Source: Peptoniphilus obesi ph1
Lineage (GTDB): Bacteria; Bacillota; Clostridia; Tissierellales; Peptoniphilaceae
Direction: 5' to 3'
Length of the DNA: 64,000 nucleotides
Assembly (NCBI RefSeq): GCF_000311865.1
Contig: NZ_HE978581.1
Location: forward strand, 280,549 to 344,548
Shown one piece after another: positions 45,032 through 52,226 of the stretch. Within the stretch, counting starts at the first letter, position 1. Every line of letters starts with the position of its first letter. The translations under genes were made by a program, and so were the position numbers. The notes below the pieces were generated by a model. That model saw only the letters and a program-made list of their open reading frames with translations, was not told where the DNA came from and did no database searches.

Positions 45032-45619
45032 TTATTTAAGCCTTGATCTTAAAACTTTAACTGTATCTACTCTTGTAATTTTATTTTCAGATTCTAAATC
45101 ATCAGATAAATCTATAAGAGTATCTATATTTTTTAAATATTTATTTTCTATCTTAAAATTTTTATCTCCAGATGCAGATATTAAAATATCTATATCAATA
45201 TCCCTCAATAAATTATTAATTGACTTAAAATTAGAATTTAAACTAAATACACTTGCTCCTAACTTCACAAGTTCACTCGCAAGTGATTTCCCCAATATAT
45301 TTGACTGATTTAAAATAACTATTGTTTTACCTTTAATATCTTTTAGTTTTTTAAGTACAGCCTCAGCAGTTATAGAAAGTCCTCCAGAATGAGAACCTTC
45401 TATATCTAGCTTTGGATTATATTTTAGGAGTTGGCTTAGTTTATTATAAATATCATTTTCCATAGGTTTTAATAACAATAGCTTATCAGCTATTAAATTT
45501 GGAATATCATCTACATCATAAATACTTGCATTGGTTATATTCTTTTCTATCGACTTTAAATAAAGATCTCTATCTTTATCTTCTATATCTTTATCGTATA
45601 AAACTAATAACTCTTCCAT
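45032..45619 (-). CDS. FolD-like Rossmann protein in the phage early operon
   Basis: 195 residues. The second half, IKGKTIVILNQSNILGKSLASELVKLGA...DILISASGD, matches the dehydrogenase domain of FolD (methylene-THF dehydrogenase/cyclohydrolase), and LDIEGSHSGGL matches its DVDGFHxxNxG loop. FolD is ~285 residues; here the N-terminal folate domain is shortened. The catalytic YxxxK appears as YLKSI, and PCTPxG is replaced by ITAEAV. It is thus probably not a working FolD. SD AGGA before ATG; spacing to neighbours is 8-14 bases. Confidence 0.6.
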   Translation of the reverse strand: MEELLVLYDKDIEDKDRDLYLKSIEKNITNASIYDVDDIPNLIADKLLLLKPMENDIYNKLSQLLKYNPKLDIEGSHSGGLSITAEAVLKKLKDIKGKTIVILNQSNILGKSLASELVKLGASVFSLNSNFKSINNLLRDIDIDILISASGDKNFKIENKYLKNIDTLIDLSDDLESENKITRVDTVKVLRSRLK

Positions 45620-45627
45620 ATTGCATC

Positions 45628-46203
45628 CTAAAATGGTATATCATCATTATTTACTGGGAAAAATCCCTCATCGCTTGTATTTTTGCTTGAGTTAGAATTT
45701 AACTCAATCTCTTCTGCATCTTTAAATCTCTCAACAAATTTGTTATAAATTTCAGCTGGTAAATTTTCAGATTTTTCTTTAGCAGTAAGCCTTGTCCTTG
45801 GATCATAGAAACCTTGTAAAGAAAAGTCATATCCCTGTCCTCCATTATCTAAATCAACAGCTTTAACCACTAAGAAAACACCAATCGTTTTATCTTTAAA
45901 TGCATTAATATTTCCGCCATTGTCATCTTCAGGATTAACATTTAATAAATATGCTAAATGAGTGGTGTGTCTAGTATTAAATTCAATATCTTGTCCATTT
46001 CTTCCTTTATAAAATAGGTTTAACCAGGCTTTTTTATTAGTTGTTAAGTCATTAAATTTAATATTCAATGACTCACTTTTACTGTTCTCAGACTTCCATA
46101 TCTTAGCCTCGCTTATAACAACGTCATAACAACCACTTTTATTTATAGTAGTTCCGCCAGTTTCAACATTTTCACTTATATATTTCTTATCTAAATTAAA
46201 CAT
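45628..46203 (-). CDS. DUF669-type single-strand DNA-binding-like protein
   Basis: 191 residues. Beta-rich core (GCYDVVISEAKIW...LNIKFNDLTTNKKAWLNLFY), C-terminal acidic tail ending NNDDIPF, the tip motif of SSB proteins that recruits partners. Phage DUF669 proteins occur beside Gp157 and Sak4-like ATPases, as here. Function as single-strand binder is inferred. Confidence 0.75.
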   Translation of the reverse strand: MFNLDKKYISENVETGGTTINKSGCYDVVISEAKIWKSENSKSESLNIKFNDLTTNKKAWLNLFYKGRNGQDIEFNTRHTTHLAYLLNVNPEDDNGGNINAFKDKTIGVFLVVKAVDLDNGGQGYDFSLQGFYDPRTRLTAKEKSENLPAEIYNKFVERFKDAEEIELNSNSSKNTSDEGFFPVNNDDIPF

Positions 46204-46205
46204 AT

Positions 46206-46859
46206 CTATCCCCCGTAATACTCATTTACTTTATCCACAACAAGCTTTAAATCATTATGAATCTTATATTCTTCAAACATTCCTTTAGGCGATTTACTTG
46301 TATTAAAACCGTTGTTTTGAGTTTCAAAATAATAATTTCCGTCTTCTATTTTTGTGTTTAATACAACAGTGAAAAGTCCCTCAATTGTTACCTTTTCATC
46401 TAAAAGCTTTCCAATAGTTTTTACCTTTGTAGATCCATCGTCTTTTCTCTCTGAATGACTTAAAAAGATAATATTTAAATCTTCCCTTAAACTTTGAGCA
46501 TACTTTATAATGTCGTAGTAGTGCTGAGCCATTTCTGTAAACTTATCAAATCCACGTTCCATAGCCCTTTTCATATATTCATCAGAAAGAATATATTGAA
46601 AATCATCTATTACAATATTTTTATAAGAAATATCTTTGTTCAAATGTTTTAAAATTTCTAGAATATTTTCCCACTTGTTTGATACAAATCTATTTCCCTT
46701 CTTCTCTTTACTTTGTAGTGGATAACTTTTTTTAAATCCTCTAAATGGTAGTGGTTTATTTACAACTTGTATAATAAAAGTCTCTTTAGGATCTAAGCTC
46801 TCAATGCTTGTACTTTTCCCAGTTCCACTTTCCCCAATTATTAAAATCATGTTACTCAT
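46206..46859 (-). CDS. Phage RecA-fold ATPase (Sak4-like)
   Basis: 217 residues. Walker A GESGTGKS near residue 8-16, Walker B IVIDDFQY near 80, then IIFLSHSERKDD. This is the AAA/RecA-like phage single-strand annealing group (Sak4). Together with Gp157 and the SSB-like gene it forms a phage recombination module. Confidence 0.8.
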   Translation of the reverse strand: MSNMILIIGESGTGKSTSIESLDPKETFIIQVVNKPLPFRGFKKSYPLQSKEKKGNRFVSNKWENILEILKHLNKDISYKNIVIDDFQYILSDEYMKRAMERGFDKFTEMAQHYYDIIKYAQSLREDLNIIFLSHSERKDDGSTKVKTIGKLLDEKVTIEGLFTVVLNTKIEDGNYYFETQNNGFNTSKSPKGMFEEYKIHNDLKLVVDKVNEYYGG

Positions 46860-46863
46860 TTGA

Positions 46864-47334
46864 TCACCTTATTCTTAAACTTTCAGTCTGTATAAGTTCT
46901 GCGCCTACTATTTCTTGTCCCTCTTTAATTGCTTTCTTTAGTTTTTCATTTTTTAAAATTCTTTTTATTTCGAAAAATTCCTCTGGTATATCTTCTTTAC
47001 TAATAACATTTAAAGAAGGAGGATTTTTTTGGATATTAAAATTAAATAAATTAGTTTTAAATTTTCTTTTATCTGCTCTTATCATTGAAACTTCTAGATA
47101 GTCTTTTAAGCTTTTAATCTTATTTTCAATTGACTTAGCTTGAGTGTTTAGTCTTTCAGCTTCATTCTTATATGCTTCAAATTCAGCCTTTAAGCTTTGT
47201 AATATTTTCGCTATATTTTCAGCCTTATCTTCAAACTCATCATTTACTAGATCTAAATATTTTTTTAATTCTTCCTCATCTAGATCTAGATCGATCACGT
47301 TATTATAAACTTCGGTAATTTCGTATAATTTCAT
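46864..47334 (-). CDS. Siphovirus Gp157-family protein
   Basis: 156 residues. Coiled coil (~55-85) and a C-terminal beta part (FKTNLFNFNIQKNPPSLNV) typical of Gp157. A role in recombination or phage resistance has been suggested for the family. Its ATG overlaps the stop of the broken small gene upstream (CTATGA). Confidence 0.85.
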   Translation of the reverse strand: MKLYEITEVYNNVIDLDLDEEELKKYLDLVNDEFEDKAENIAKILQSLKAEFEAYKNEAERLNTQAKSIENKIKSLKDYLEVSMIRADKRKFKTNLFNFNIQKNPPSLNVISKEDIPEEFFEIKRILKNEKLKKAIKEGQEIVGAELIQTESLRIR

Positions 47335-47473
47335 AGTTCCACCTCGTCGTATATCTTTATAAACGGCTCAAAATTATCTAGCACAATTTGAGTTGCTAGA
47401 TTTATCAAATCGCTTCTTCAAAATCTTCAAATATATTATTATCGCTTGTCTTAAAGCATTTAATTTCTTGCAT
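47331..47473 (-). pseudogene. Small phage gene, frameshifted
   Basis: ATG 47473 with GGAGG. Reads MQEIKCFKTSDNNIFEDFEEA, then a stop; the -1 frame continues DLINLATQIVLDNFEPFIKIYDEVEL and ends overlapping Gp157. One base missing around 47405-47413. Unknown family. Confidence 0.55.
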
Positions 47474-47510
47474 AATTGCCTCCTTAAAATAAATCTGTTA
47501 TAATTAATTT

Positions 47511-47571
47511 ATAAATGTTTTTAAAAAATCACTTTTTTAGGCTTTGTAGTTGCTGCTACAAGGCTTTTTTT
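47511..47571 (+). ncRNA. Possible short plus-strand RNA opposite the early operon
   Basis: Promoter TTGCCT (47476-47481), 17 bases, TGTTATAAT extended -10 (47496-47504), then an 11-bp hairpin (47539-47566) with seven T to 47571. No plus-strand gene is near, so the unit would yield a ~60-base RNA antisense to the early operon leader. Only sequence signals support it. Confidence 0.35.
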
Positions 47572-47589
47572 ATCTCCTTTTAAATTCAT

Positions 47590-47793
47590 CTAATCGCTAC
47601 CTTTGCTAAGATCATAGTTAATAGGTATATAGGCTATGACTAAAAAGAATACCGCCATATATAACCTTTCTACTTGCTTATCTGCCTTATTAACTTTACT
47701 CAGTCTTAATTTTTCTAACTCCCTATTAGTTTTTTGTACTCTTTTCATATCTGCGTTAAAATTCACTATCTGCATTACTCTTTCTTCATTCAT
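47590..47793 (-). CDS. Small membrane phage protein
   Basis: 67 residues. Charged N-terminal helix (MKRVQKTNRELEKLRLSKVNKAD) and a C-terminal hydrophobic stretch (LYMAVFFLVIAYIPI). AAAGGAG seven bases before the ATG. Unknown function. Confidence 0.55.
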   Translation of the reverse strand: MNEERVMQIVNFNADMKRVQKTNRELEKLRLSKVNKADKQVERLYMAVFFLVIAYIPINYDLSKGSD

Positions 47794-47807
47794 TTTCTGT
47801 CTCCTTT

Positions 47808-47999
47808 CTAAATTCTTTTATCAGACCAAGAATATTTTCTAAACCACTCTTCAACTTCTGATTTGATGAACAATAATTGATTTCCTTTTTTAATTACTGG
47901 GAAAGTTTCATTATTCTTTGCTAGATCTCTTAATTTATGTTCGCCAATTGGAATTTCTTTTGCTAATTCTTTCGCAGATACTAAAAATTTATCCATCAT
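47808..47999 (-). CDS. Excisionase-like helix-turn-helix protein
   Basis: 63 residues. MDKFLVSAKELAKEIPIGEHKLRDLAKNN followed by FPVIKKGNQLLFIKSEVEEWF is the winged-helix Xis/MerR-type DNA-binding pattern. The frame extends to 48125, but GGAGG stands five bases before ATG 47999. First gene of the minus-strand early operon. It could serve as Xis or early regulator. Confidence 0.7.
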   Translation of the reverse strand: MMDKFLVSAKELAKEIPIGEHKLRDLAKNNETFPVIKKGNQLLFIKSEVEEWFRKYSWSDKRI

Positions 48000-48020
48000 T
48001 AAGCCCTCCTTTCTCTTGTC

Positions 48021-48041
48021 TGCTATAATCTCCATAAGGAG
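48021..48041 (+). promoter_or_regulatory. Extended -10 promoter and ribosome site of the DUF2441-like gene
   Basis: TGCTATAAT (48021-48029) and AAGGAG (48036-48041), 8 bases before ATG. 29 of 32 bases to the ATG equal the signal at 50018-50049. Transcript start would be only ~14 bases from the ATG. Confidence 0.55.
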
Positions 48042-48049
48042 ATGATTAA

Positions 48050-48598
48050 ATGCTTTTCTATCATGTTGATAGAACAAAACTATTAAAACCAAACCAAATA
48101 ATTGATTATGAAAATCTTCCGCCAAAATGTAATCAAGAAATTATTGATTACTGTTAAAATAGATTTCAAAATAAACTTAGTAGAATTGGATATATTTACA
48201 CTGATTATTCAGTCCCTTCAAATCCTGACTATTCAACATTTACAGCGGAAATATTTCTTGAATTATATAGACAACACCATTTCCCAAACTGTCCTTCAAG
48301 ATTTCAATCAATCTGTGCCTGTGATTCAATAGAACAAGCTCACCTTTGGATTAAAGAATTTTCTGCAAATGAAAGCGATGATATAGACTACAATATCGCT
48401 ATCTTTCAATCAGATAAATTTTTTAAATCTGATGCTATCTGGCGTGATTTAATTGGTGGTAATTTATCTATATCTACAGTAGAGCTTTGGTCTAAAAATT
48501 ATTGGACTGGTAAAATTTACGAAAAAGAATCTCGGATTGAATATCTCTTACCATTACCAATAAAAGTTGAGGATGTAATTTATCCACCTTTTAAATAA
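48050..48598 (+). pseudogene. DUF2441-like gene with one in-frame stop
   Basis: 182 codons in one frame, ATG 48050 to TAA 48596-48598, broken only by TAA at codon 36 (48155-48157). Begins MLFYHVDRTKLLKPNQIIDY; later ELYRQHHFPNCPSRFQSICAC, VELWSKNYWTG. This resembles DUF2441, a family I recall as of unknown function. The start and ribosome site are good. The 36-codon peptide is unlikely to work. It converges on the macrodomain gene with an 8-base overlap. Confidence 0.6.
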
Positions 48599-49163
48599 AC
48601 TCTTTATCAACAAGATAATTGACATATTCCCAATCTTTAAAATAGTTCAAGTCTAAACTTGTAATTACATCTTCCATGATTCTTGCAACAATAGAATATT
48701 TAATATTTCCTATCCCTGCTCCAAAAGCTGGAATAATTATCTTTTTAACACTATTTTCTCTAGCACAGATGATGGTGTTTCTTGTTGCGAAATAAATTGC
48801 ATTTAGATCATTTATCTGACTAGGAACCTTCATTGTCGGTGTGTGAATAAGATTAATAAAATCATTCTTAATAAAAATTGAACTCCCTACTGTTTGAATC
48901 TCGTAAAATGATTTTTTAATTTCTTCTTGAACTAATTCTTGAATATTGATGTTATTCTTCAAATAAAATTTTTGAATATAAAAATCTAATCCGCCATCCA
49001 TAATCCCAAATGAATTTGCTGAACTCACAATTGCATCTACATTTTCATTTTCTGCAGTTTTACAATAGTCGCCTAAAATACAATTGATATTCTCGTGATT
49101 AGAAAAAACTCTTTTCCATTCATAAACCATACTTTTATTGTTGGCGCATAGTATAATCTCCAT
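48591..49163 (-). CDS. Macrodomain protein (ADP-ribose-binding type)
   Basis: 190 residues. INCILGDYCKTAENENVDAIVSSANSFGIMDGGLD corresponds to the macrodomain NAANxxLxGGGG loop, and KKIIIPAFGAGIGN to the second phosphate loop. Macrodomains bind or remove ADP-ribose; DarG-type antitoxins are one example. It stands alone on the minus strand with GGAG at the start. Confidence 0.8.
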   Translation of the reverse strand: MEIILCANNKSMVYEWKRVFSNHENINCILGDYCKTAENENVDAIVSSANSFGIMDGGLDFYIQKFYLKNNINIQELVQEEIKKSFYEIQTVGSSIFIKNDFINLIHTPTMKVPSQINDLNAIYFATRNTIICARENSVKKIIIPAFGAGIGNIKYSIVARIMEDVITSLDLNYFKDWEYVNYLVDKEFI

Positions 49164-49186
49164 TTCTGCTCCTTTCTTTTAATCTT

Positions 49187-49210
49187 TGATATAATGCTTA
49201 AAGGGAGGTA
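49187..49210 (+). promoter_or_regulatory. Extended -10 promoter of the 115-residue gene
   Basis: TGATATAAT (49187-49195) and AGGGAGG shortly before ATG 49216; very short leader. Confidence 0.5.
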
Positions 49211-49215
49211 ACTTA

Positions 49216-49563
49216 ATGAACCATCAACAAATAGATCTATCTGTTAAAGAAATTAAAATTTTAAAATATTATCTTAAAAATCCTAATTCTCCTATTGGCG
49301 ATCACCAAGTCAAGGATATGGAAAAATTAATATCTTTAGAGTTATTAACAGCTCCTAACCAAAGAGAAATCGACATTGATACATATATAAATGCATTTGG
49401 ACATAAATCACTTGACATACAACCTCAAGTTTTTTCTCTTACTCAAAAAGGTGAAATGTATCTCCAATTTTTACGAAAGGATAGATTGAGATTTTATATC
49501 CCTTTAGCAATATCAATATTTGCACTAATAATATCTGTAGTAGCTCTTACAAAATCATGGTGA
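49216..49563 (+). CDS. Tail-anchored protein of unknown function
   Basis: 115 residues. The N-terminal ~90 look like a winged-helix domain (KEIKILKYYLKNPN...LISLELLTAP...VFSLTQKGEMYLQFLRK), then one C-terminal helix (FYIPLAISIFALIISVVAL). Own promoter. It converges on the next gene with a 17-base overlap, and both proteins end in a membrane helix. Confidence 0.6.
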   Translation: MNHQQIDLSVKEIKILKYYLKNPNSPIGDHQVKDMEKLISLELLTAPNQREIDIDTYINAFGHKSLDIQPQVFSLTQKGEMYLQFLRKDRLRFYIPLAISIFALIISVVALTKSW

Positions 49564-49786
49564 TAACAGCTATGGCAATTGCTATTAACGATATAATTAT
49601 TGGCAACCAAGATAAATCAGATTTGTTTTTTTCATAAATATAGTTAAAACTATTTTTCCTGTCGTCTCCTATTAATTCAATCTCATTAAACCCAGATTCA
49701 TTTAATAGTTTTTTAAATGTTTCATCTCGTAAAAGTCCCAATAGAGTTGTATTTTCTCTGAAAATGAGTTTCATTTTTTTCTTCAA
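49547..49786 (-). CDS. Small tail-anchored protein
   Basis: 79 residues, TTG start at 49786 (or ATG 49774). Basic start, then a C-terminal helix WLPIIISLIAIAIAVITMIL. No family recognised. Convergent with the gene above. Confidence 0.5.
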   Translation of the reverse strand: MKKKMKLIFRENTTLLGLLRDETFKKLLNESGFNEIELIGDDRKNSFNYIYEKNKSDLSWLPIIISLIAIAIAVITMIL

Positions 49787-49813
49787 TACTTATCACCATC
49801 CTTTTGTTTCTTT

Positions 49814-49987
49814 TCATATTTTGAAGAAGGAATAATTCATTCTAGTACCACACAACCTACAATACTTAGGAATATCTCCATCTATCACAAAACCTGTGTT
49901 TAACTCTTTACAACTGGGACATACTCCTCTAGCTTTAATTGACGTCTGATTAGCCTTAGACGTCTTTTTAATTTTTAAATTTCTCAC
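49814..49987 (-). CDS. Small zinc-ribbon protein
   Basis: 57 residues, GTG start (49987) with AGGGG/GGAG before it. Lys-rich N-terminus, then CPSC and CRLC pairs 20 residues apart, a four-cysteine zinc ribbon. Too short for usual ORF cut-offs. Likely transcribed with the tail-anchored gene after it. Confidence 0.6.
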   Translation of the reverse strand: MRNLKIKKTSKANQTSIKARGVCPSCKELNTGFVIDGDIPKYCRLCGTRMNYSFFKI

Positions 49988-50017
49988 ACTCCACCCCTCT
50001 TTTTAATTTCTAAAATT

Positions 50018-50040
50018 TGCTATAATCACCACAAGGAGGT
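50018..50040 (+). promoter_or_regulatory. Extended -10 promoter and ribosome site of the 81-residue gene
   Basis: TGCTATAAT (50018-50026), then AAGGAGG (50033-50039), ATG 50047. Nearly the same as the 48021 signal. Confidence 0.55.
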
Positions 50041-50046
50041 GATTAA

Positions 50047-50292
50047 ATGCCTTACTCTCATAAAATTCAAAATCAAATCCCAAAAAAGTGTTATGAAAAT
50101 TACCTGAAAAGTGGGATTTCATCAGGTGAATTTATTTTTGGATTCGATAACAACATCAGGCAAGACTGGTTTGATACATTAGACGAAACGTATTCAAACT
50201 CATATATAAAACCTGGTTACAAAGCCTTAGGTATGAGTAGACTAACATTAACCGAACTTGGACTTAACCTTGCAAAAGAATCTTTTGAATAG
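50047..50292 (+). CDS. Small protein of unknown function
   Basis: 81 residues, starts MPYSHKIQNQIPKKCYEN, mixed charge, no membrane helix. Strong start signals. Its 3' end overlaps the opposite gene by 45 bases. Not recognised. Confidence 0.5.
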   Translation: MPYSHKIQNQIPKKCYENYLKSGISSGEFIFGFDNNIRQDWFDTLDETYSNSYIKPGYKALGMSRLTLTELGLNLAKESFE

Positions 50293-50514
50293 AATTCTTA
50301 TGTCAAAAACAATGGATTTTGCAATATTTTTAATTATGAAATCCATTATTTGCTCTTGACTAAATTTCACAGGAACACTCTCTCCATTAATTCTTTTAAA
50401 CACATCTACAAATTCAATTGATAGATCCTTCTTCTTAACATAAATGTGATAGATTTCATCATTTATATAAAGCCTGACTCCTTTGATACTATAATCAGTA
50501 TTAAATAACCTCAT
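50248..50514 (-). CDS. Small phage protein of unknown function
   Basis: 88 residues. MRLFNTDYSIKGVRLYINDEIYHIYVKKKDLSIEF, then a helical KSIVFDIRILFKRFFCKV end. ATG 50514 or the one before (GTG 50517); AGGGG six bases upstream. Follows the Cro-like gene and an operator, so probably early-controlled. Confidence 0.5.
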   Translation of the reverse strand: MRLFNTDYSIKGVRLYINDEIYHIYVKKKDLSIEFVDVFKRINGESVPVKFSQEQIMDFIIKNIAKSIVFDIRILFKRFFCKVKSKFG

Positions 50515-50565
50515 CACTATCCCCTTTTTAAATTTAACAACATAACATTGTTTTTTATTTTGATT

Positions 50566-50582
50566 TACAATATTATCTTGTA
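50566..50582. promoter_or_regulatory. Repressor operator O1
   Basis: TACAATATTATCTTGTA, matching the consensus TACAA-N7-TTGTA of the four sites between cro and cI. It lies just after cro, before the 88-residue gene. Confidence 0.6.
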
Positions 50583-50584
50583 TT

Positions 50585-50770
50585 TTATTTTAAAAAAATA
50601 GTATCAATAGAACTTTCAAAGATATCGGCTATTTTTTGAGCTAATTTAATGCTCGGTGTTGAGTACCCATTTTCATAATTACTCATCATTTGTTGTGTTA
50701 TTCCAATTTTATCAGCCAGTTCTTTTTGAGTTATATTTTTTTCCACTCTAAACTTCTTTATATTATTCAT
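50585..50770 (-). CDS. Cro/CI-type helix-turn-helix protein (Cro position)
   Basis: 61 residues, a bare HTH_3 domain: VEKNITQKELADKIGITQQMMSNYENG. Divergent from the repressor gene; first gene in the minus direction. Expected lytic-switch regulator. Confidence 0.8.
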   Translation of the reverse strand: MNNIKKFRVEKNITQKELADKIGITQQMMSNYENGYSTPSIKLAQKIADIFESSIDTIFLK

Positions 50771-50785
50771 TTACTCACTTCCTTA

Positions 50786-50895
50786 TACAAGTTTTCTTTG
50801 TTTAATTTGATTATATACAATTATATATTGTAATCTAAGGCTTATTTTATAAAAATACAAGTTTAAATTGTAGACAAATACAATTATTATTTGTA
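50786..50895. promoter_or_regulatory. Operator array of the lysis-lysogeny switch (O2-O5)
   Basis: Four sites with consensus TACAA-N7-TTGTA: O2 50786-50802 (last base deviates), O3 50816-50832, O4 50856-50872, O5 50879-50895. On the minus strand TATAAT at 50810-50815 adjoins O3 and would be the cro -10; O4/O5 overlap the cI promoter. Confidence 0.75.
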
Positions 50896-50899
50896 ATAT
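50871..50899 (+). promoter_or_regulatory. Candidate cI promoter
   Basis: TAGACA (50871-50876), 17 bases, TAATAT (50894-50899). O5 fills the spacer, consistent with autorepression. Confidence 0.45.
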
Positions 50900-50920
50900 A
50901 TATGTAAAAGAGGTGCGGTT

Positions 50921-51295
50921 ATGAAGGATAATAAATTAGCGAATAGATTGAGAGAATTAAGAAAATCTAATAAATTATCTCAAAGTGATATGGCTGAGAG
51001 ATTAAATATATCTACAAGTGCATATGGTTATTATGAACAAGGTAAAAGTGATCTTTCTTCTGAAACAATTAACAAGATTGCTGATATGTTTAACGTAACC
51101 ACAGACTACTTATTAGGCCGTTCATCCAACCCTCAACATTCAGAAAACCCTAAATCTAAAGCTGCAGAACTAGAAGAAGAATTTCCAGAAGGCATATCTG
51201 TACTATATAGAGCAAATGAAAATCTCACACCAGAACAAAAAGAAATGATGCTTAGAATGATTAAAGCATCGTTTTTTGAAAATGAAGAAAAATAA
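50921..51295 (+). CDS. CI-like phage repressor
   Basis: 124 residues. N-terminal HTH (LRELRKSNKLSQSDMAERLNISTSAYGYYEQG, then TTDYLLGRS) and a short helical C-terminus without the LexA-type peptidase. Such repressors are inactivated by ImmA/IrrE-type proteases; one is encoded downstream (52403). GAGGTG precedes the ATG. Confidence 0.85.
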   Translation: MKDNKLANRLRELRKSNKLSQSDMAERLNISTSAYGYYEQGKSDLSSETINKIADMFNVTTDYLLGRSSNPQHSENPKSKAAELEEEFPEGISVLYRANENLTPEQKEMMLRMIKASFFENEEK

Positions 51296-51311
51296 ATAAA
51301 GGTGATAATGA

Positions 51312-52205
51312 ATGGTGGATTACAAAGACATAAACAATAAAAATGAATATATCCATTATAGAGATAATCAAATTTATAAATTGGAAAAGCTTGGTAAAGA
51401 ATGGACAGAATCAAAATATAAACAAGCTGTTTTGTTATCTTATTGGTATGAAACATATGAAAAATTATTAAGAAAAGAAGAAAACTTTAAAAAGCAAAAA
51501 AAGTACTTCAAATATAAAAGAGGTCAAATTCTTTTTGTTAATTTTGGTTATAGAATTGGTCATGAATTAGGAGGTAATCATTATTGTGTAGTTGTTTCAA
51601 ATAATGATTCTATTAACTCAGGCAATATAACCGTTGTTCCTCTTAGATCCTTTAAAAATAAAATTAATGAAAGATTTCAAGTAAATTTAGAAAATTCATT
51701 GCAAATGTCAATAGTATACAACTTAAAGAAAACAATATCCAATCTTAAAGAATACGGAGAAACTAACAAAACTATTGTCAACACTTTAGAATATATTTCT
51801 AATATTGAGAATGAAGACTTAATTTTAGATTCTTTTGACAACCTGCTGGAAGAATGTTCAGATAACTATAAACTTGTAAATTTGATTAACAATGCGAAAG
51901 AGTATTTTTTTAATAAAAATATAGATGAGCTAAGCAAATCCTTTAAGAATATTAAAGCTTATATTGAAAAAAGGATTGAAAAAACCGAAAAAGAAATACC
52001 CTTAATGCAAAATAAATTGAAAAAAGCATTAGAATTAAACAAAGAATCTGTTGCTGATATCAACCAAATAACAACAATAAGTAAACTGAGAATTCTCAAT
52101 CCACGAAGAAAAGAAGATACTCTATCTAATGTAACATTAGATTCTAAATATATGGATCAAATAAACAACAAAATAAAAGAACTGTTTGTTTTTGACAAAA
52201 AATAA
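51312..52205 (+). CDS. PemK/MazF-family protein with a long internal insertion
   Basis: 297 residues (MazF ~110). The N-terminal ~70 are a charged helix, then a PemK-type start FKYKRGQILFVNFGYRIGHELGGNHYCVVVSNND and NITVVPLRS (~75-120). About 130 residues of helices follow before ADINQITTISKLRILNPRR...YMDQINNKIKELF, which looks like the MazF C-terminal part. Endoribonuclease activity is expected from the family but the insertion makes it unusual. A structured RNA gene begins at its stop codon. Confidence 0.72.
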   Translation: MVDYKDINNKNEYIHYRDNQIYKLEKLGKEWTESKYKQAVLLSYWYETYEKLLRKEENFKKQKKYFKYKRGQILFVNFGYRIGHELGGNHYCVVVSNNDSINSGNITVVPLRSFKNKINERFQVNLENSLQMSIVYNLKKTISNLKEYGETNKTIVNTLEYISNIENEDLILDSFDNLLEECSDNYKLVNLINNAKEYFFNKNIDELSKSFKNIKAYIEKRIEKTEKEIPLMQNKLKKALELNKESVADINQITTISKLRILNPRRKEDTLSNVTLDSKYMDQINNKIKELFVFDKK

Positions 52206-52220
52206 CTTCTCTTGTATAAT
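52192..52220 (+). promoter_or_regulatory. Consensus sigma-A promoter of the small RNA
   Basis: TTGACA (52192-52197), 17 bases, TATAAT (52215-52220): both hexamers match the consensus fully. It overlaps the end of the PemK-like gene. Confidence 0.85.
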
Positions 52221-52226
52221 ATAGGC

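Noticed and set aside
50566-50895. Repeated TACAA...TTGTA units as a CRISPR array
   Set aside because: Units are 17-base palindromes at irregular spacing around cro/cI, without spacers or cas genes.
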